This document shows positions 23,521-37,844 of a DNA stretch of 64,000 nt, piece after piece. The notes beneath the pieces are model-generated. The model saw only the letters and a list, made by a program, of their open reading frames with translations. It did no database searches and was not told the origin of the DNA. Each line of letters starts with the position of its first letter. Positions within the stretch are counted from its first letter, which is position 1. Source of the DNA: Epiperipatus broadwayi (taxonomy: Eukaryota; Onychophora; Udeonychophora; Euonychophora; Peripatidae); assembly GCA_028023455.1 (NCBI GenBank), contig JAQFVV010000013.1, positions 10,766,579 to 10,830,578 of the forward strand, in the 5' to 3' direction. A program made the translations under genes and the position numbers.

Positions 23521-25230
23521 TTTAACGCTAACAATAATACCACTCAACATTCTATCAGATGATTATTTATTACTCAAGTTTAAATTAGATGGTTTTAGAG
23601 TTTAGTAAAAAAAAACTATTTTTGAAAAGAGATTTAAGTAGCAAGTTCATAGTCAATCCAGATATTCAGTTCACAAATAGATATTCAGTTAAAACTATAG
23701 GGATCATTATTAACCACCAACTCCATTGGTTTTTTTTAAAAAGAGATTCGCTAGCCAAATAATTTTTTTCTCTGTGGTGGACTATTTAAAACTGTTTAAT
23801 GAATGCTGATGTACTAAAACCATGTTTTACTTGATGAACAAAATTTATAATAATAAAATTATGGGGGAGGAGGGAAATGATAATAAAATAAAATAAAAAT
23901 TATAAGGTACCTAAAATCTTGAACTCTTCATCTGCAAATGAGTCAGATCATGGTTAGATCTACACAGAATATATCCAGATATTGTTTTTACAAAAGAAAA
24001 AAAACTTTCTCTGGCACTTTCCAAATTTGGATCTATCTGAATACATTTATATTCATTTTTCTAAAATTTTAGTCTGAATTTTAAATAACATTTTAAAAAA
24101 TATTTATTTTTTGCTTTAATTTCACTCTATAGATCTGCAAGCACACACACTACTGTTTTCATATAACAGAGCATTCACTACTAGTTAATATTGTTCATTA
24201 TGTGTAGATCAAACCAATTCTGTGCCATAATTATTATATATGATACACTCATACATTTATAAACCATACTAAAAATGTTAAAGCAAACTATGCAAGCTAT
24301 GTACATAGTTAAATTCCCTTCCAAATATAGGCAGTGCATCTGTCAGCAACATCTAAATATTTAGAGTTTTTTCATAAAATGTAATAAGCTCATTCTAACA
24401 TTAAGATGCACAAATTAATGATGATCAAATGTTTTTTGGTCACAAAACCTTAAAACATAAATATATAAATTTGCCTTTGGTAAAAAAAATTATAGAATTA
24501 TTTAAAATAATTTTTATAATTGAATAAATCTAAATAGTTTATACAAACTAAAGATATATTAGCACCATATGACCAAATGAATAAATCATCTCTAAAAATG
24601 TAAAAGTAGTATCATCTGTAAATGTTATAGGCTGAATACCTATTTGACATGTCATTATAAGTGGCATACAAGAACTATGATAAGCCAAACATTCAGATAT
24701 CATATCATTATATCAATGGTAAACAAGAAACCCAGATCAATACATTTTAAGATGATCCCCCAATCATCTACTGTTTTCTTCTGTGACTAAATGATTGATA
24801 CTTTAGTTTTCATGTAATCTAAGTAATGTTTTCATCTGCAAAGACAAATTACAGATCTCAGGTATGCCAGTTCATACATGATAAAAAAATATAAGTTCAG
24901 TAAAATATAAAAATTCTACTTTTGTTTTACATAAACTTTACAGCCTATTTACAATATAACAGTTAAATGATTCTGAAAAACTATTTAAATCTTTTATAAT
25001 GTCTTTGTATAGATATATTAAAGTGAATGCGAATATATGCTTTTGATTCAAGGAATTATATACATGGATGAATCCAAATATAAATTTTAATCTACATGTA
25101 TGTATAAAGTAATTAACTTTTACATCTTTGGAAATGTAAAAGAAAATGTTAATTTTTAACATATAAGGAGGCATGAAAGAAAAGAATGGAAAAATTTTAG
25201 AAAATGAAAATTATCATGTATTTATATAAA
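23521..25230. other. AT-rich DNA, no gene seen
   Basis: No gene, RNA or clear repeat. Only short A/T runs and a (TA)n tract at about 23093-23114 just upstream. Confidence 0.55.
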
Positions 25231-25238
25231 TATTATTA

Positions 25239-25338
25239 GACAGGATACGAGCAAAGATTTTCACATGACCCACCACTCTCCACACTATCTCATAACACTG
25301 ATACACCTGAATGTGAAAGTCTGTGCTCGTACCCTGTC
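25239..25338. mobile_element. Short foldback element, family A arms only
   Basis: Arms 25239-25266 and 25311-25338 pair over 28 bp with three mismatches (GACAGGRTACGAGCA start). The loop (ACCCACCACTCTCCACACTATC, split here as ACCCACCACTC and TCCACACTATC) matches the arm sequence of the family A elements at 15.2 and 57.1 kb (ACCCACCACTCTC at 57149). It lacks the hammerhead core. Confidence 0.8.
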
Positions 25339-25344
25339 TATTAC

Positions 25345-26000
25345 ATATATAGACACAGGTATATATAAACCTGTGTATTTCATCTATAAATATTATTATA
25401 GATATATTTAAATATCATTAGGTTTAAAATCTATGTCTAAGTTTCAATAAAATACAATAATTTGTAATCTAGTAAAAAATAATCATATCTTAAAAGGTAG
25501 ATTGTTATATACATATATACTATAAATCACATGATACTTAAACACCACCTGATAATTATAGTGACTCAGTAATTCACAGGTAAAAATGATATTGCCCTTT
25601 TTGTCTAAGATTATAAGTAGACATTTTAATGTTTATATATATATATGTGTGTGTGTGTGTGTGCGTATCCGTGTGTACTGTCATGTTTTATAATTTTTTA
25701 TATAATGCTAACATGAACGTTATATATATAACTACCATGCAAATTAATACAAAGTGATTAATATAAACAATTTATTTTAACATTGTTAATAGAAATAATT
25801 AATCTTTCCTCTAGCTGCCATAATTTCATGAACTTCTTATATGGCTACTTCTTACATCATGTCCAAGATATATGTAAAGATAACTCGAATCATAACAACC
25901 AAATAAAATCTTGAATATGCAATAAGAAGTAGCATTTTTTTTATTTTAAAAAGTTGATTAATGATGTATGGAGTTTGATACTTTAACTGTTATAGGATTG
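25345..26000. other. AT-rich DNA with (TA)(TG) tract
   Basis: A (TA)n-(TG)n compound tract lies at about 25633-25672. Otherwise no feature was seen. Confidence 0.6.
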
Positions 26001-26215
26001 TTAATAATTTCTATTAGTCATTAGACTAAAGATTATCCAATAATGAATAATATTTTTGTAGTGTAATTTTCATTATAACACTGTTATGCAAGATAGGAAA
26101 TAGTTTCAATCCACTTTTAACATCTTGTGGAGGGATGTAATCATAAACATATGACCAAATCATGTAATGAATGCTGGTTCGGCATGAAATGTGCATCTTG
26201 GTGATCATAGATCTT
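26001..26215 (+). mobile_element. Family B element fragment
   Basis: 26001-26150 is closely similar to 28881-29010 and to the reverse complement of 29415-29545, including TTATCCAATAATGAATAATA, GTAGTGTAATTTTCA and GGAGGGATGTAATCATAAAC. It leads directly into a decayed hammerhead core at 26163-26201. The far arm is missing. Confidence 0.75.
26163..26201 (+). ncRNA. Decayed hammerhead-like core
   Basis: Stem II TGCT/GGCA with loop GGTTC, the GAAA box, stem III ATG/CAT and the downstream TTGG are present (26173-26201). The CTGATGA box reads GTAATGA and the 5' stem I strand is lost, so it should not cleave. Confidence 0.5.
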
Positions 26216-26296
26216 TTTAACATGTTTTTAATCATACGCAGTGCTGGATTTAAAGTTTTCTTTAAATAGATAAACACGTTTTTCATCTTGAAATAT

Positions 26297-26311
26297 AACA
26301 CACACACACAT

Positions 26312-26351
<40 letters not shown>
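26297..26351. repeat. (CA)n-(TA)n compound microsatellite
   Basis: CA run interrupted once by TA, then a TA run. It extends an open minus-strand frame with alternating Cys-Val and Tyr-Ile residues, which is an artefact. Confidence 0.95.
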
Positions 26352-28870
<2,519 letters not shown>

Positions 28871-28874
28871 AACT

Positions 28875-29149
28875 AACTAATAATTTTTATTAGTCATTCA
28901 TTAGACTAGAAATTATCCAATAATGAATAATATTTCTGTAGTGTAATTTTCACGCAAGACATCGACTAGATTCTATTGACTTTTAACACCTAGTGGAGGG
29001 ATGTAAACACAAACATATTACCAAAAATATGTAAAAAATATCTAGGAACCCCAAGGTGCATGACAGTGGTGTAGTAAAAATTACACTATGGAAATATTAT
29101 TCATTATTAGATAATCTTTGATCTAATAAATAACTAATAAAAATTATTA
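28875..29149. mobile_element. Foldback element, family B
   Basis: Arms of about 75 bp (28878-28953 and 29076-29149) are inverted copies of each other, including TTATCCAATAATGAATAATA and its near-complement in the right arm. The middle holds GTGGAGGGATGTAAACACA, shared with 26120 and 29430, and a remnant of the 3' half of the hammerhead core in minus orientation (CCCCAAGGTGCATGACA near 29050). Confidence 0.85.
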
Positions 29150-29210
29150 ATATACTTCCATTTGTGAGGGCTGCCCATTTGACACTTATCAATTAAACTG
29201 TAGTAATTCA

Positions 29211-29285
<75 letters not shown>

Positions 29286-29300
29286 ATATATATATATATA
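29211..29300. repeat. (TATC)n then (TA)n microsatellite
   Basis: About 18 TATC units at 29211-29284 run into TA repeats. The tract lies between two family B elements. Confidence 0.98.
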
Positions 29301-29339
29301 CACTAAAACAATAATAAAAATATGTATAAATGATTGTGC

Positions 29340-29545
29340 TCTGAGCCAACTGATGAGTGCTGGTTGAGCATGAAATGTGCATCTTGGGGATTCTAGATAA
29401 TGTTTGCATTTTTGATCATATGTTTATGATTACATCCCTCCACAAGGTGTTAAAAGTTCATAGAATCCAGTCACTACCTTGCATCATAGTGGTATAATGA
29501 AAATTACACTATAGAAATATTATTTATTATTCAATAATCAATTGT
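29340..29545 (+). mobile_element. Family B element with intact hammerhead
   Basis: Begins with the hammerhead core, followed by a tail whose reverse complement matches the left arms of 26001-26150 and 28878-29010 (GTTTATGATTACATCCCTCC, AAAATTACACTATAGAAATA). Here only one arm is present, downstream of the ribozyme. Confidence 0.75.
29346..29387 (+). ncRNA. Hammerhead ribozyme, best copy
   Basis: All canonical parts are in order: stem I 5' strand CCAA (29346-29349), CTGATGA (29350-29356), G, stem II TGCT/AGCA (29358-29361 and 29367-29370) with loop GGTTG, T, GAAA (29372-29375), stem III of three pairs (A29375-T82, T76-A81, G77-C80) with a 2-nt loop, cleavage base C29383 in an ATC triplet, and stem I 3' strand TTGG (29384-29387). 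Every conserved core base is kept; the 10.1/11.1 closing pair is G-T instead of G-C. The very short stem III is typical of ribozymes that work as dimers in retroelement transcripts. Folding and cleavage are predicted only. Confidence 0.8.
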
Positions 29546-29549
29546 TTCA

Positions 29550-32450
29550 AATTTAGATTTGTCAATTCATCAAAATGATGATATTAGATTTGCATTTTCA
29601 GTCTTTTAATATTTAAAAAATAAACAAAATATTTTATCTATTTAGTAGATTAGTTTATCAAATCTAGAAATTACAACTATTAAGATAAATTTATTATATT
29701 ACTTTATAAGTCCTTTAATATTGTCATTATGTGTATAAAATATGTGATTAATAATCTTCTTTATTAAGTTAATCATAAAATATTTGGATTTCAAATGAAG
29801 AAGGTGTTTCATATATAAAAATCAAATTATTTTCATGATGGGCCACAAGGAATCTCATTCATTCAATCCAGCAAAGCAGTTAAAAATGCAAAAAAAAATT
29901 AACTTAAATTTATTTTATTATTCAATGAGAACAATCATATTTTTGATTTGAAGATAGCAATTGACAGTAATGATTAAAAAAAATATATTTCTTTGACTTT
30001 TGTAAATTGCTTAAAATAAAAAAAACAATCACTTATTGATGGATAAAAGAGCTTCTCGGAAGAAAGTTTTTATTCTGAATTCAATATAATTCTAAAAAAT
30101 TGAGAGATAGTAAAGACAATCCATGAATAATTTATAAAATTTTATGCAGTTGTTTTAAGATCAACATAAAAGAGGGAAAAAATGGATCTGTATGAAAGTG
30201 TCAAGATGCATAAAAATAAAGTACTTCAGCTCAGCTTTATACATTAGTAACATAACTCTTGTCATAAAATCTTGTTTGCTAATGCAAACATTTTTATTTG
30301 ATTAATTATTTTAAGTCTGAAATTTATGTGAACTTACTTTAATATTAAGAGTAATTGGAAATTGTCTTTGAAATGTGGATGATTATATGTATATTTGATT
30401 TTTGTTTGTATTTTTTATTTGAGAATGTCTATTTGTCTAATAGTTAAAACTATAATTAAAATATTGAATTTTAAAAATTTTACACTTTTCATCAAAAAAA
30501 ACTTTTATTATTGATTACAGTTTCAACTGTACCATGCAGTCTTTATCAAATACAACCATTAAAATACATTAATTATTTTATATAAAATTATTAAATTCCT
30601 ATTAAACTATAATTGGGTGATAAAGACAACTTTGATTTTTCTAGCATTTTTATTGCTATCTAATTTTACTTTAATGAATAAATTTTTATACAATATTTTT
30701 GGATCTATAACAATTTAAACTGGGCAAAAAAGTTTATATCTTCCTAATTCGATTTGTAGTCATTTATGTTTATAAATAAAATATTGAAACATTTAGTAGA
30801 TGATAGAACTTTTACAGAGAAAAATAAAGAAGACAAAACTCATTATAAAAAAGTGAATAAATTTCCAAAAATAAGATGTAATATGAAGCTAAAAAAAAGA
30901 CTAAGATTTTAAAATACCCAAGGCATGGATCAAATAAAATGGATATGTGCCTGAAAATATTAAGAACATACAAAGACTGTTTTATTTTAAAGTATTATTA
31001 AATATAAAATGCAGAAAATATCACAAAGAAAATATTTGATAAAAACAGTCTAATTACATCAAACATGTTTTTTTTTTATAAAACAAAGAAAGGATGTATC
31101 AATAATTTAGATAGAGTGGTGATGCATGTGAATCACATATGGATCTTGAGAAAAATAATACTCAAGAATTAAAATATGGTTCTATAATCATGAAAATCCT
31201 TTAAAGAACCAGAATAAAGAATGGGAAAATGAGGACAATTGAAATTTCTGCAGTACAGAACTAAATCTTCTACATTAATGCTTTAGTAGATGATCATCAA
31301 AAATATTAATTATAGAGATGTAAAACAAAAAGTGAAGAAAATGATTACCATAGCTATTCAAGTTAGGGTCAACAATATTGACTGGAAATATCCCTGATGT
31401 ATTATTTCCATTGACCCTGACCTATATAAATAATCTTTACTATTATATCAGAATCCAATATATAAAAAATTTGAAATAAGACTTATTAAAGTAGACTGTG
31501 GGTGTTTTTTTTTGCATTTATGTTTATTTTTCACTTTCTATCTTTTCCAGATTTTTTTATGTTATTTATTTGTTTTCCTGAATAAATATAATTTATGTAA
31601 TGATTTACCCCTGTTAAGTGTTATTTTTCAATCATATAATGCATTTTTTGAAAAAAAAAAAATTAAAAATGTTTCTCAAAATTATATGAGTTGAATAAAA
31701 TGGATTTAATTTCCAGGACAAACCAGAGTCTTTATCTTTTGGCAGAAAGAACTGATTTGCACTGTTCTTACCAAAGCTGTTTTTTTATTATTATTTATAT
31801 CTTTAAATTAGATATATATACTTCAGTTCTAAATAGTTATTAAAAGAAACTTTGCTCTAAATAATCATAATATTACTTAGTAGAGACCTCTATCTTCATT
31901 CAGTTTTACATAGCTATTGAATATATTGATGCTACAATTTGATACACTTTTGAAGATTCTTACAACTGACCTCTGGATTTTAGATATTACGTGATTCTAC
32001 TTCTCTGAGCATAAGATCAATTAATGAAAAACCAAAAATGACAATCTTCAATTGATGATTATATTACATTTTAAAGTTCATTGATTATTCTGTATTCACA
32101 TTATTGCTGCAAATGCAGAAAAAGAAAGCTGAAAGTAAGGAGTTCATGGGATGATTTTTATTCTTACTATAGAATCATATAAGCAAATTGTGTTGCTATT
32201 AATATGTATACTCATTATGCATAAAACATGAAGTGTAAATCAAGAGGAATTTTAGTTTTTTTATGTAGAAATTGATAATCTCTAAGCAAATATTGAATTT
32301 TTTTTTTTAATATAGACAGTCTTATTATCAATTTTGTTAGCCATTCAATTTGTTGTTAAATGAATATCTAGATATTTTTAGGACAGTAAAGATATGGAAT
32401 ATTTTAGATTGGTTAGACAAAAGTTGATGCATCAGTTATTAATAAAAAAT
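29550..32450. other. AT-rich DNA, no gene seen
   Basis: Nothing beyond short hairpins, such as GTTAGGGTCAA/TTGACCCTGAC at about 31365 and 31413. No gene, RNA or classified repeat. Confidence 0.55.
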
Positions 32451-32453
32451 AAT

Positions 32454-32677
32454 TGTTATTAAAACAGGCAAAACTCATTATATGTATTGCCACAGTTAGA
32501 GTAATCAATGGATGCCAGAAGGCAATCCCCATTTAGTGCCTACTTATCCAATATCCCTAGGCTAGTTCCTGTCTTGTGTCTTTCATCAGTGAGGAGCCTT
32601 GGATCTGATAGCACTGCATCTAGATCTTAGGATCTGTGTGGCAATACATATAGTGAGTTTTGCCTGTTTTAATAACA
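32454..32677 (-). mobile_element. Foldback element, family C
   Basis: Arms 32454-32494 and 32637-32677 pair over 41 bp with one mismatch. The core is homologous to the reverse complement of 55566-55802 (GTAATCAATGGATGCCAGAA, GTGCCTACT, GAGCCTTGGATCTGA). On the minus strand it has a mutated hammerhead-like core, with the CTGATGA kept near 32584-32590 but GAAA changed to GGAAC. The right flank (32678-32718) is also shared with 55803-55845 in the same direction although the core is flipped. Confidence 0.85.
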
Positions 32678-32719
32678 GTTATAAGCAAGCATAAGAAATG
32701 GTGATCAGGTGATGCTTTA

Positions 32720-34020
32720 TTGGCTTTAAAAAATAATTGTACTAATATTATGTAAATTTCATTTGAATAGTAGACAATAGATACTATGTGCAAATATTAT
32801 GATGAGTCATTGCTGAAAGTAAATGTTAGCATAACCAGATTTTTAAAACTATTTTTTTTTTATTTAGCTAATTGACCATCTTAATGCAGTTTCTGCTAGT
32901 TATTTAATCCTCCAAAGATGTATTCTAGAATGAAAAAGAGAAATTATTATTATTTAATGAAGATTTAATATGTCATGACTTCTGTAATCATGTGATGTAC
33001 AGATGCTAATAATGCATATTAATTGATACATTTATAATGATGATGATAATAATCCACATTAGTAATTAAAGCAAAATGTAAAACTTTTAATAGGTTGTTT
33101 ATACACAATATATCAGAGTATATAATTGCTACAAAATTCTCTAGTTTAAAAAAAAAAATATGCTATTAACATAGAGTTTCATTGCTTTTTTAATATGATT
33201 AAATACATACTTCTAATTACTTTTATCAATCATTTATTCCTTAGAATTTCTATTTCTATTAAACCTGCTGCAAACTATAAGTTGCTTCTATTATAGTACT
33301 AATATAATATTGCATTGTTTTTATAAGTGCTCTTTTTTGCTTCTGTTATCAAATCAATACATTTAATGATTGTTTTAGCTTTCTATTTATTAATTTCCAA
33401 TATTTCAACCTCTTACTATAGATTTTCTTCAGGGTTTGCCATATATGCACATTGAATCTATACATTCAATAATTAATATTAGATGATAAAAATATTCCAA
33501 TATATAAATACAACTAAAATACCATCATCACAAGCCTTCAAGGTAACACAACATAATTCTTTGCTCAATAATAAAATTAATTTGCCCAATGTTTAAATTA
33601 GTCTACAATGTACTGTTTTAATAATAAAAGCAAAAAAACTTCCCATATTAAAAAATACAATATTATATCCTAATTCCTTGCATAATGATTATAATATTTT
33701 TTTATCACATCTCAAATGAATATATATATATACTTTTTAATTTTCTTTTTGCTCTGTTAAGTACTCAAACATATTTGTAATAATAAATAATAAGCTATTG
33801 CAAGATGGGAAATATAACACTTTCTTAGTTCATGAAGTAAAACGCTTACTCTCACAATTGTTTATTGCTTTGGGCTAGCAATCAAGGTTTAGCCAATGCA
33901 ATCTGTTAGTCTGTGGGAAATATTTTATTTCCCTTCTAATTATTGTTTAATTAGTTATATATTATTCACGCAATGCTTCATTTTTTTAGAGGTTACAATG
34001 TGTACTCTTTTTCAGACACT
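32720..34020. other. AT-rich DNA, no gene seen
   Basis: No gene, RNA or repeat family was recognised. Confidence 0.6.
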
Positions 34021-34027
34021 TATATAT

Positions 34028-34240
34028 AACCTCTCTACAGCTATTCATTCCATTTTACACATGTGAAATATATAAATAATCTCCAATATATGTATTTCAT
34101 GCTAAACCAGCACTCATTAGTTGATGAAATGCATATATTGAAAGTCATTCATCTTTTTCACATGTATGTGGTCATGTGTATCAGTTGTGTAAGATGGAGT
34201 GCATAGCTGTAGAGAGGTTGAAAGTCTGAGTTCAAGTCTT
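34028..34240 (-). mobile_element. Foldback element, family A variant
   Basis: Arms AACCTCTCTACAGCTAT (34028-34044) and its exact complement (34203-34219) enclose a hammerhead core on the minus strand at 34083-34123. It is directly abutted at 34121-34143 by a + oriented copy of the ribozyme's 3' half (ATGAAATGCATATATTG). The right end GAAAGTCTGAGTTCAAGTC matches the family A end at 15467-15485. Confidence 0.8.
34083..34123 (-). ncRNA. Hammerhead-like core, mutated
   Basis: Minus strand: CAA, CTAATGA (G5 changed to A), G, stem II TGCT/AGCA with loop GGTTT, T, GAAA, stem III ATA/TAT, A, then TTGG. The G5 change should inactivate it. Structure otherwise complete. Confidence 0.65.
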
Positions 34241-35260
34241 TTTTAATTACATTAAGTTTATGCATAGACAATATTCTTATATTTGAATATTATATATATA
34301 AATTACATTCCTCATCATAAGTGATTATTCTTTCCAATTTTATCTTTCCAATTTTATTTAGAAGTTTACGGTTGATTCCAACAAGCACCATTTACTATAA
34401 TATATATACATTAATTACCTTCTTTAAAAAAACATTTTTAAATATAAATTTGTGTTCTAAATGTTTTCATATCGTTTTTATTTTATTGGCTTATATTCTA
34501 ATCACTTGGGGGGGGGGGTCTACTGATTTTATTCAATACTAAAAGCATGTAATTGTTAACGGTTTAATTCCAAATTATTAATAGTTTTTCAGCATTTAAT
34601 AAATCAATAATATCTGCAGAAGTATGTTTTAGTTTTTTAAACAATCATCTATACTAAATTTTTTATCCACACACACATACAAATAATATCAACATTTTTT
34701 TTAATATACCAATTTTAACTTATATATCTCAGTAGTGAAACTTTTTAAAAAGTGAGATTAGACAATTAAAAATATATCAAATTATAGTTTAAATAATATC
34801 TCTATATGTAAAGAGTTTAGTCAAAATAAAGGATATATTAAAACTTTAAAAATCCAATGGCGTGTTTTTAAAATCAATTAACATGCCTTTTATTTTGTTG
34901 GATGTGATACTATAGATTCCATTATTGTAAAATTACATCTTTATTAATTTAAATATATATAACAAGTGAATAAAACAAGACTTATTAAAACTATTTTATA
35001 GTAAACTTGAGCATGATTTTTATGGGAGAAGCATTGAAGTAAAATATTGATTGTTGTTTTCGAGAAAATATGGTTAAGAATAGAATGCAATGGAAAGCTA
35101 CAATTACATAAGTTGTTAAAGTCTTTTAGAAAAAAAAAACCGTGATAGAGACAATTACAAAGTATTAAAAGAATATAAGCAACTTACTCTGTACATGAAT
35201 GTATTTGGGGTTCATGGATTAATTTGTATAGTCATTGCAAAATTCATTTTTAGTGTAATA
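34241..35260. other. AT-rich DNA, no gene seen
   Basis: Contains a G11 homopolymer at 34508-34518. No gene or repeat family was supported. Confidence 0.6.
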
Positions 35261-35284
35261 ATAATGATGATGATGATGATGATA

Positions 35285-36122
35285 ATTCAATTCATTTATT
35301 TGTGCCAAACAACAGCATATAGCCAATTACAGTTAATACATTAAAAACAAAAATAAAATAAAAAGGATAAGCATAATGTACATAACATAATAAAAAGTAA
35401 CAATTAATTTAACAAACATATATGCATAAACAAAATCAATTTAAACTAATCAACAATGGCATTTAGTCCAGAGTTGGTGGCCTAGTGGTTAGCATAGCTG
35501 CCTTCCGAGCAGCTGGCCTGGATTCACTTCCGGTCAATGCTTTGACATATGAAAAAAAACCCAATGGCATTTAAATTTAATAATATTACAAAATTGTTTA
35601 TAATCTAAATTGAAGTGATTAGTATTACTACAAATCTGATTATATAAAGATGATAGCCTAAATAAATGAGAAAATTTAAGAACATTGGAATGACATGCTT
35701 TAAAATAACAAACAGTAGCAGACTGAATATCATGCACATAAGATCTAATTATAATAAAAGAAATTGCATCAGACAGAATAACTATTTTATTAACAATTTT
35801 ATAAAGATATTTAAGATCTCTATATTTTCTTTTAGGAGAAAGTTGAAAAATAATTTTATTTCTCAGAAAAACATATTTGGAAAAGGTATTAGATACTAAT
35901 TGTAATAAATTACATCTCTGTTTAGAGATAGAATTCCAAATGATTGAACAATATTCGATGATGTGAAGAACTAACAACAAAAATAATTTGAATTTTGTAT
36001 CATCACTGAAATAACCATATCTTAGGATGGCACCCATAATTTTTAAAGCCTTACCAATAATCATTTCCAAATGAGGAAAAAAGAATCCATTGCTAGAAAA
36101 TATAACTCCCAAATCTTTTTAA
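35285..36122 (-). pseudogene. 5'-truncated LINE, RT C-terminal region
   Basis: The minus-strand frame from 36112 to 35534 (192 codons) starts just inside the conserved block KDLGVIFSSNGFFFPHLEMI and continues with KALKIMGAILRY and LHIIEYCSIIWNS. These match the end of the reverse transcriptase of non-LTR retrotransposons of the jockey/CR1 type (DLGV...H...A...LG...EY.S..W). The R-Y-R-DL-YLYKI pattern after it fits the post-RT region. The element is cut in mid-RT at about 36122, where a trinucleotide repeat begins. Its 3' UTR runs to about 35285 and ends in (ATC)n read on the minus strand. The last codons of the present frame come from a SINE inserted at the original stop; without it the frame would read ...KFKCHC-stop. 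It has no start and is not functional, but it is surprisingly open. Confidence 0.9.
35466..35561 (+). mobile_element. tRNA-derived SINE nested in the LINE
   Basis: A 96-bp insertion flanked by an exact 12-bp target-site duplication CAATGGCATTTA (35454-35465 and 35562-35573). It has an A box (CCTAGTGGTTAGCAT), a perfect anticodon arm GCTGC-CTTCCGA-GCAGC (anticodon position TCC), a B-box-like GGATTCACTTCC, GGTCAATGC, and an A8-CC tail. It is nearly all tRNA head with almost no body. The insertion interrupts the LINE at its stop codon, so it is younger than the LINE. Confidence 0.9.
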
Positions 36123-36254
36123 TGATGATGATGATAATAATAATAGTAATAGTAGTTAATAGTAGTAGTAGTAGTAGTAGGAGGAAGAGGAGTAGTCGTA
36201 GTAGTAGTAGTAGAAGTAGTAATAGTAGTAGTAATAATAATAATAATAATAATA

Positions 36255-36331
<77 letters not shown>
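36118..36331. repeat. Compound trinucleotide array
   Basis: Runs of ATG, ATA, GTA/TAG, GGA/AGG and finally AAT units, with many single-step transitions between neighbouring motifs. It abuts the truncated LINE end. A similar ATG run lies at 35263-35284 at the other LINE end, so the LINE may sit inside, or have carried, this repeat. Confidence 0.95.
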
Positions 36332-36333
<2 letters not shown>

Positions 36334-36339
36334 TTTGTA

Positions 36340-37680
36340 CTTAGAATGAAAAGATAAAAAGATATGAGGAAATTTCCTAAAACTAATTATACATATATTA
36401 ATGTCATTTTATATAAAAAAGATTGCATAAAATAACAAAATATCTTACATTAACACTATATTTTTGACATTATGTAGCATTAAAATGGAAATAACATTTT
36501 TTTTATCATTTTTCAATAGAACATAGTAGAAAATATCTATATTGTTAGTGCATTATTTTAATTGAAATGGCAGAAATATTTAAAGTAATGGAGGTTAAAA
36601 CAAATAACAATGTTTTTTCTATTGGCATGAAGAAAACAAAAATACTACATGCATAGACTGAGATATACATCTTCTGCTACATTAATCATTAAAAATTACA
36701 ATTATAATAGAACTGTTAAAACTACTGTCAATTGTTTAATTTCAGTACTGTAAGGTTTACATTTTTAGTAATGGCTATTTAAGAGAAAAATTAAAGCATG
36801 TAGTACAAAGATAGAAGCAAAACTACATTTAAATAGATTACTGAAGAACAAAGGCCTCTTAGACATTTTTCTTTATAGAAACAGGTAGAACTAGCTGTTA
36901 AGTCTTTATGATTTTTTATTTTATTTTATCTGCTTTCTTAGAATAACTGAATTTTTATTTGCCAACTAATAATGATATAAATAACTGGGTCAACCATATG
37001 CTATCTATTTTTTAAAAATCTGAAAATTGGAGGAAAACTTCAACTGCTTGAAAAAAATTCTCTTTTTTTCAAATCTCAATCTCAGATTCAAGCATGACAG
37101 TCACATGGGTTAATCACTACATAAAGAAATCCTGCCTATATGAATAGTGTATGTGTATATGCATTTATGCTTATTGATTTAATATTTTCATGAATAAATT
37201 GATTGTTTACAATTACTGAATGAAAAACTCTGGGTGTAAAGCTTAAAATTATCTTAATTAGATTTAATCAAATTCCTAAAAGAAATGTTAATGGGCTCTA
37301 TTTTATGGCTGATCAAAAAATGTTCTGTCAAAGCACATACTGACAATCAAAAACAGTTTTATTGGAAAAAAAAAATTAAAATATAGCTAATATTTCCATG
37401 TGATTACAAATACATTTTGATCAGTGGTTTCTCTTGTAAAAATAAGTTATAATTTAAATATAAACTCTGAAAATGTTGCATTAATTGTGTAAAAATGTTA
37501 GCTATATTTTAATTTTTTTCTGTAAAACTATTTCATTTGATTGCTAGCAGGTACTTTGATAGAAAGGTTTTTGGTCAGATCACAAGATATAGCAGGGAAA
37601 TAGAGAAGACTTATATTTCTTTCAAAAATTTGGTAAGTCTAATCACAATTGTAAACAATCATGTAGATATAGAGAGAAAG
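36340..37680. other. AT-rich DNA, no gene seen
   Basis: No supported gene, RNA or repeat. The open frame at 37537-37743 leads into a dispersed repeat and is not considered a gene. Confidence 0.55.
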
Positions 37681-37689
37681 AAAAAATTT

Positions 37690-37745
37690 GGAATAGAAGT
37701 AGCAGGACCTCCCAATGGTTATATAAATGTCAATCAACTATGAAA
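37690..37745 (+). repeat. GACCTCCCAAT repeat, copy 1
   Basis: Contains GGAATAGAAGTAGCAGGACC, TCCCAATGG and ATAAATGTCAATCAACTATG. Inverted copies lie at 37845-37903 and 38128-38190. Confidence 0.8.
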
Positions 37746-37844
37746 AGATAAAAAGACACCAATATCCTTTAGCTTTATTGGTATTTAAGCTTAGTTGAAT
37801 GATTGATGTTCTTCAAAATTAGAATGTGAAATTCTATTTTTTTT

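Noticed and set aside
29211-29284. CRISPR-like regular array
   Set aside because: It is a plain TATC microsatellite without spacers, in eukaryotic DNA.
37537-37743. 68-codon open frame
   Set aside because: Ends inside a dispersed repeat whose other copies are not open in this frame.
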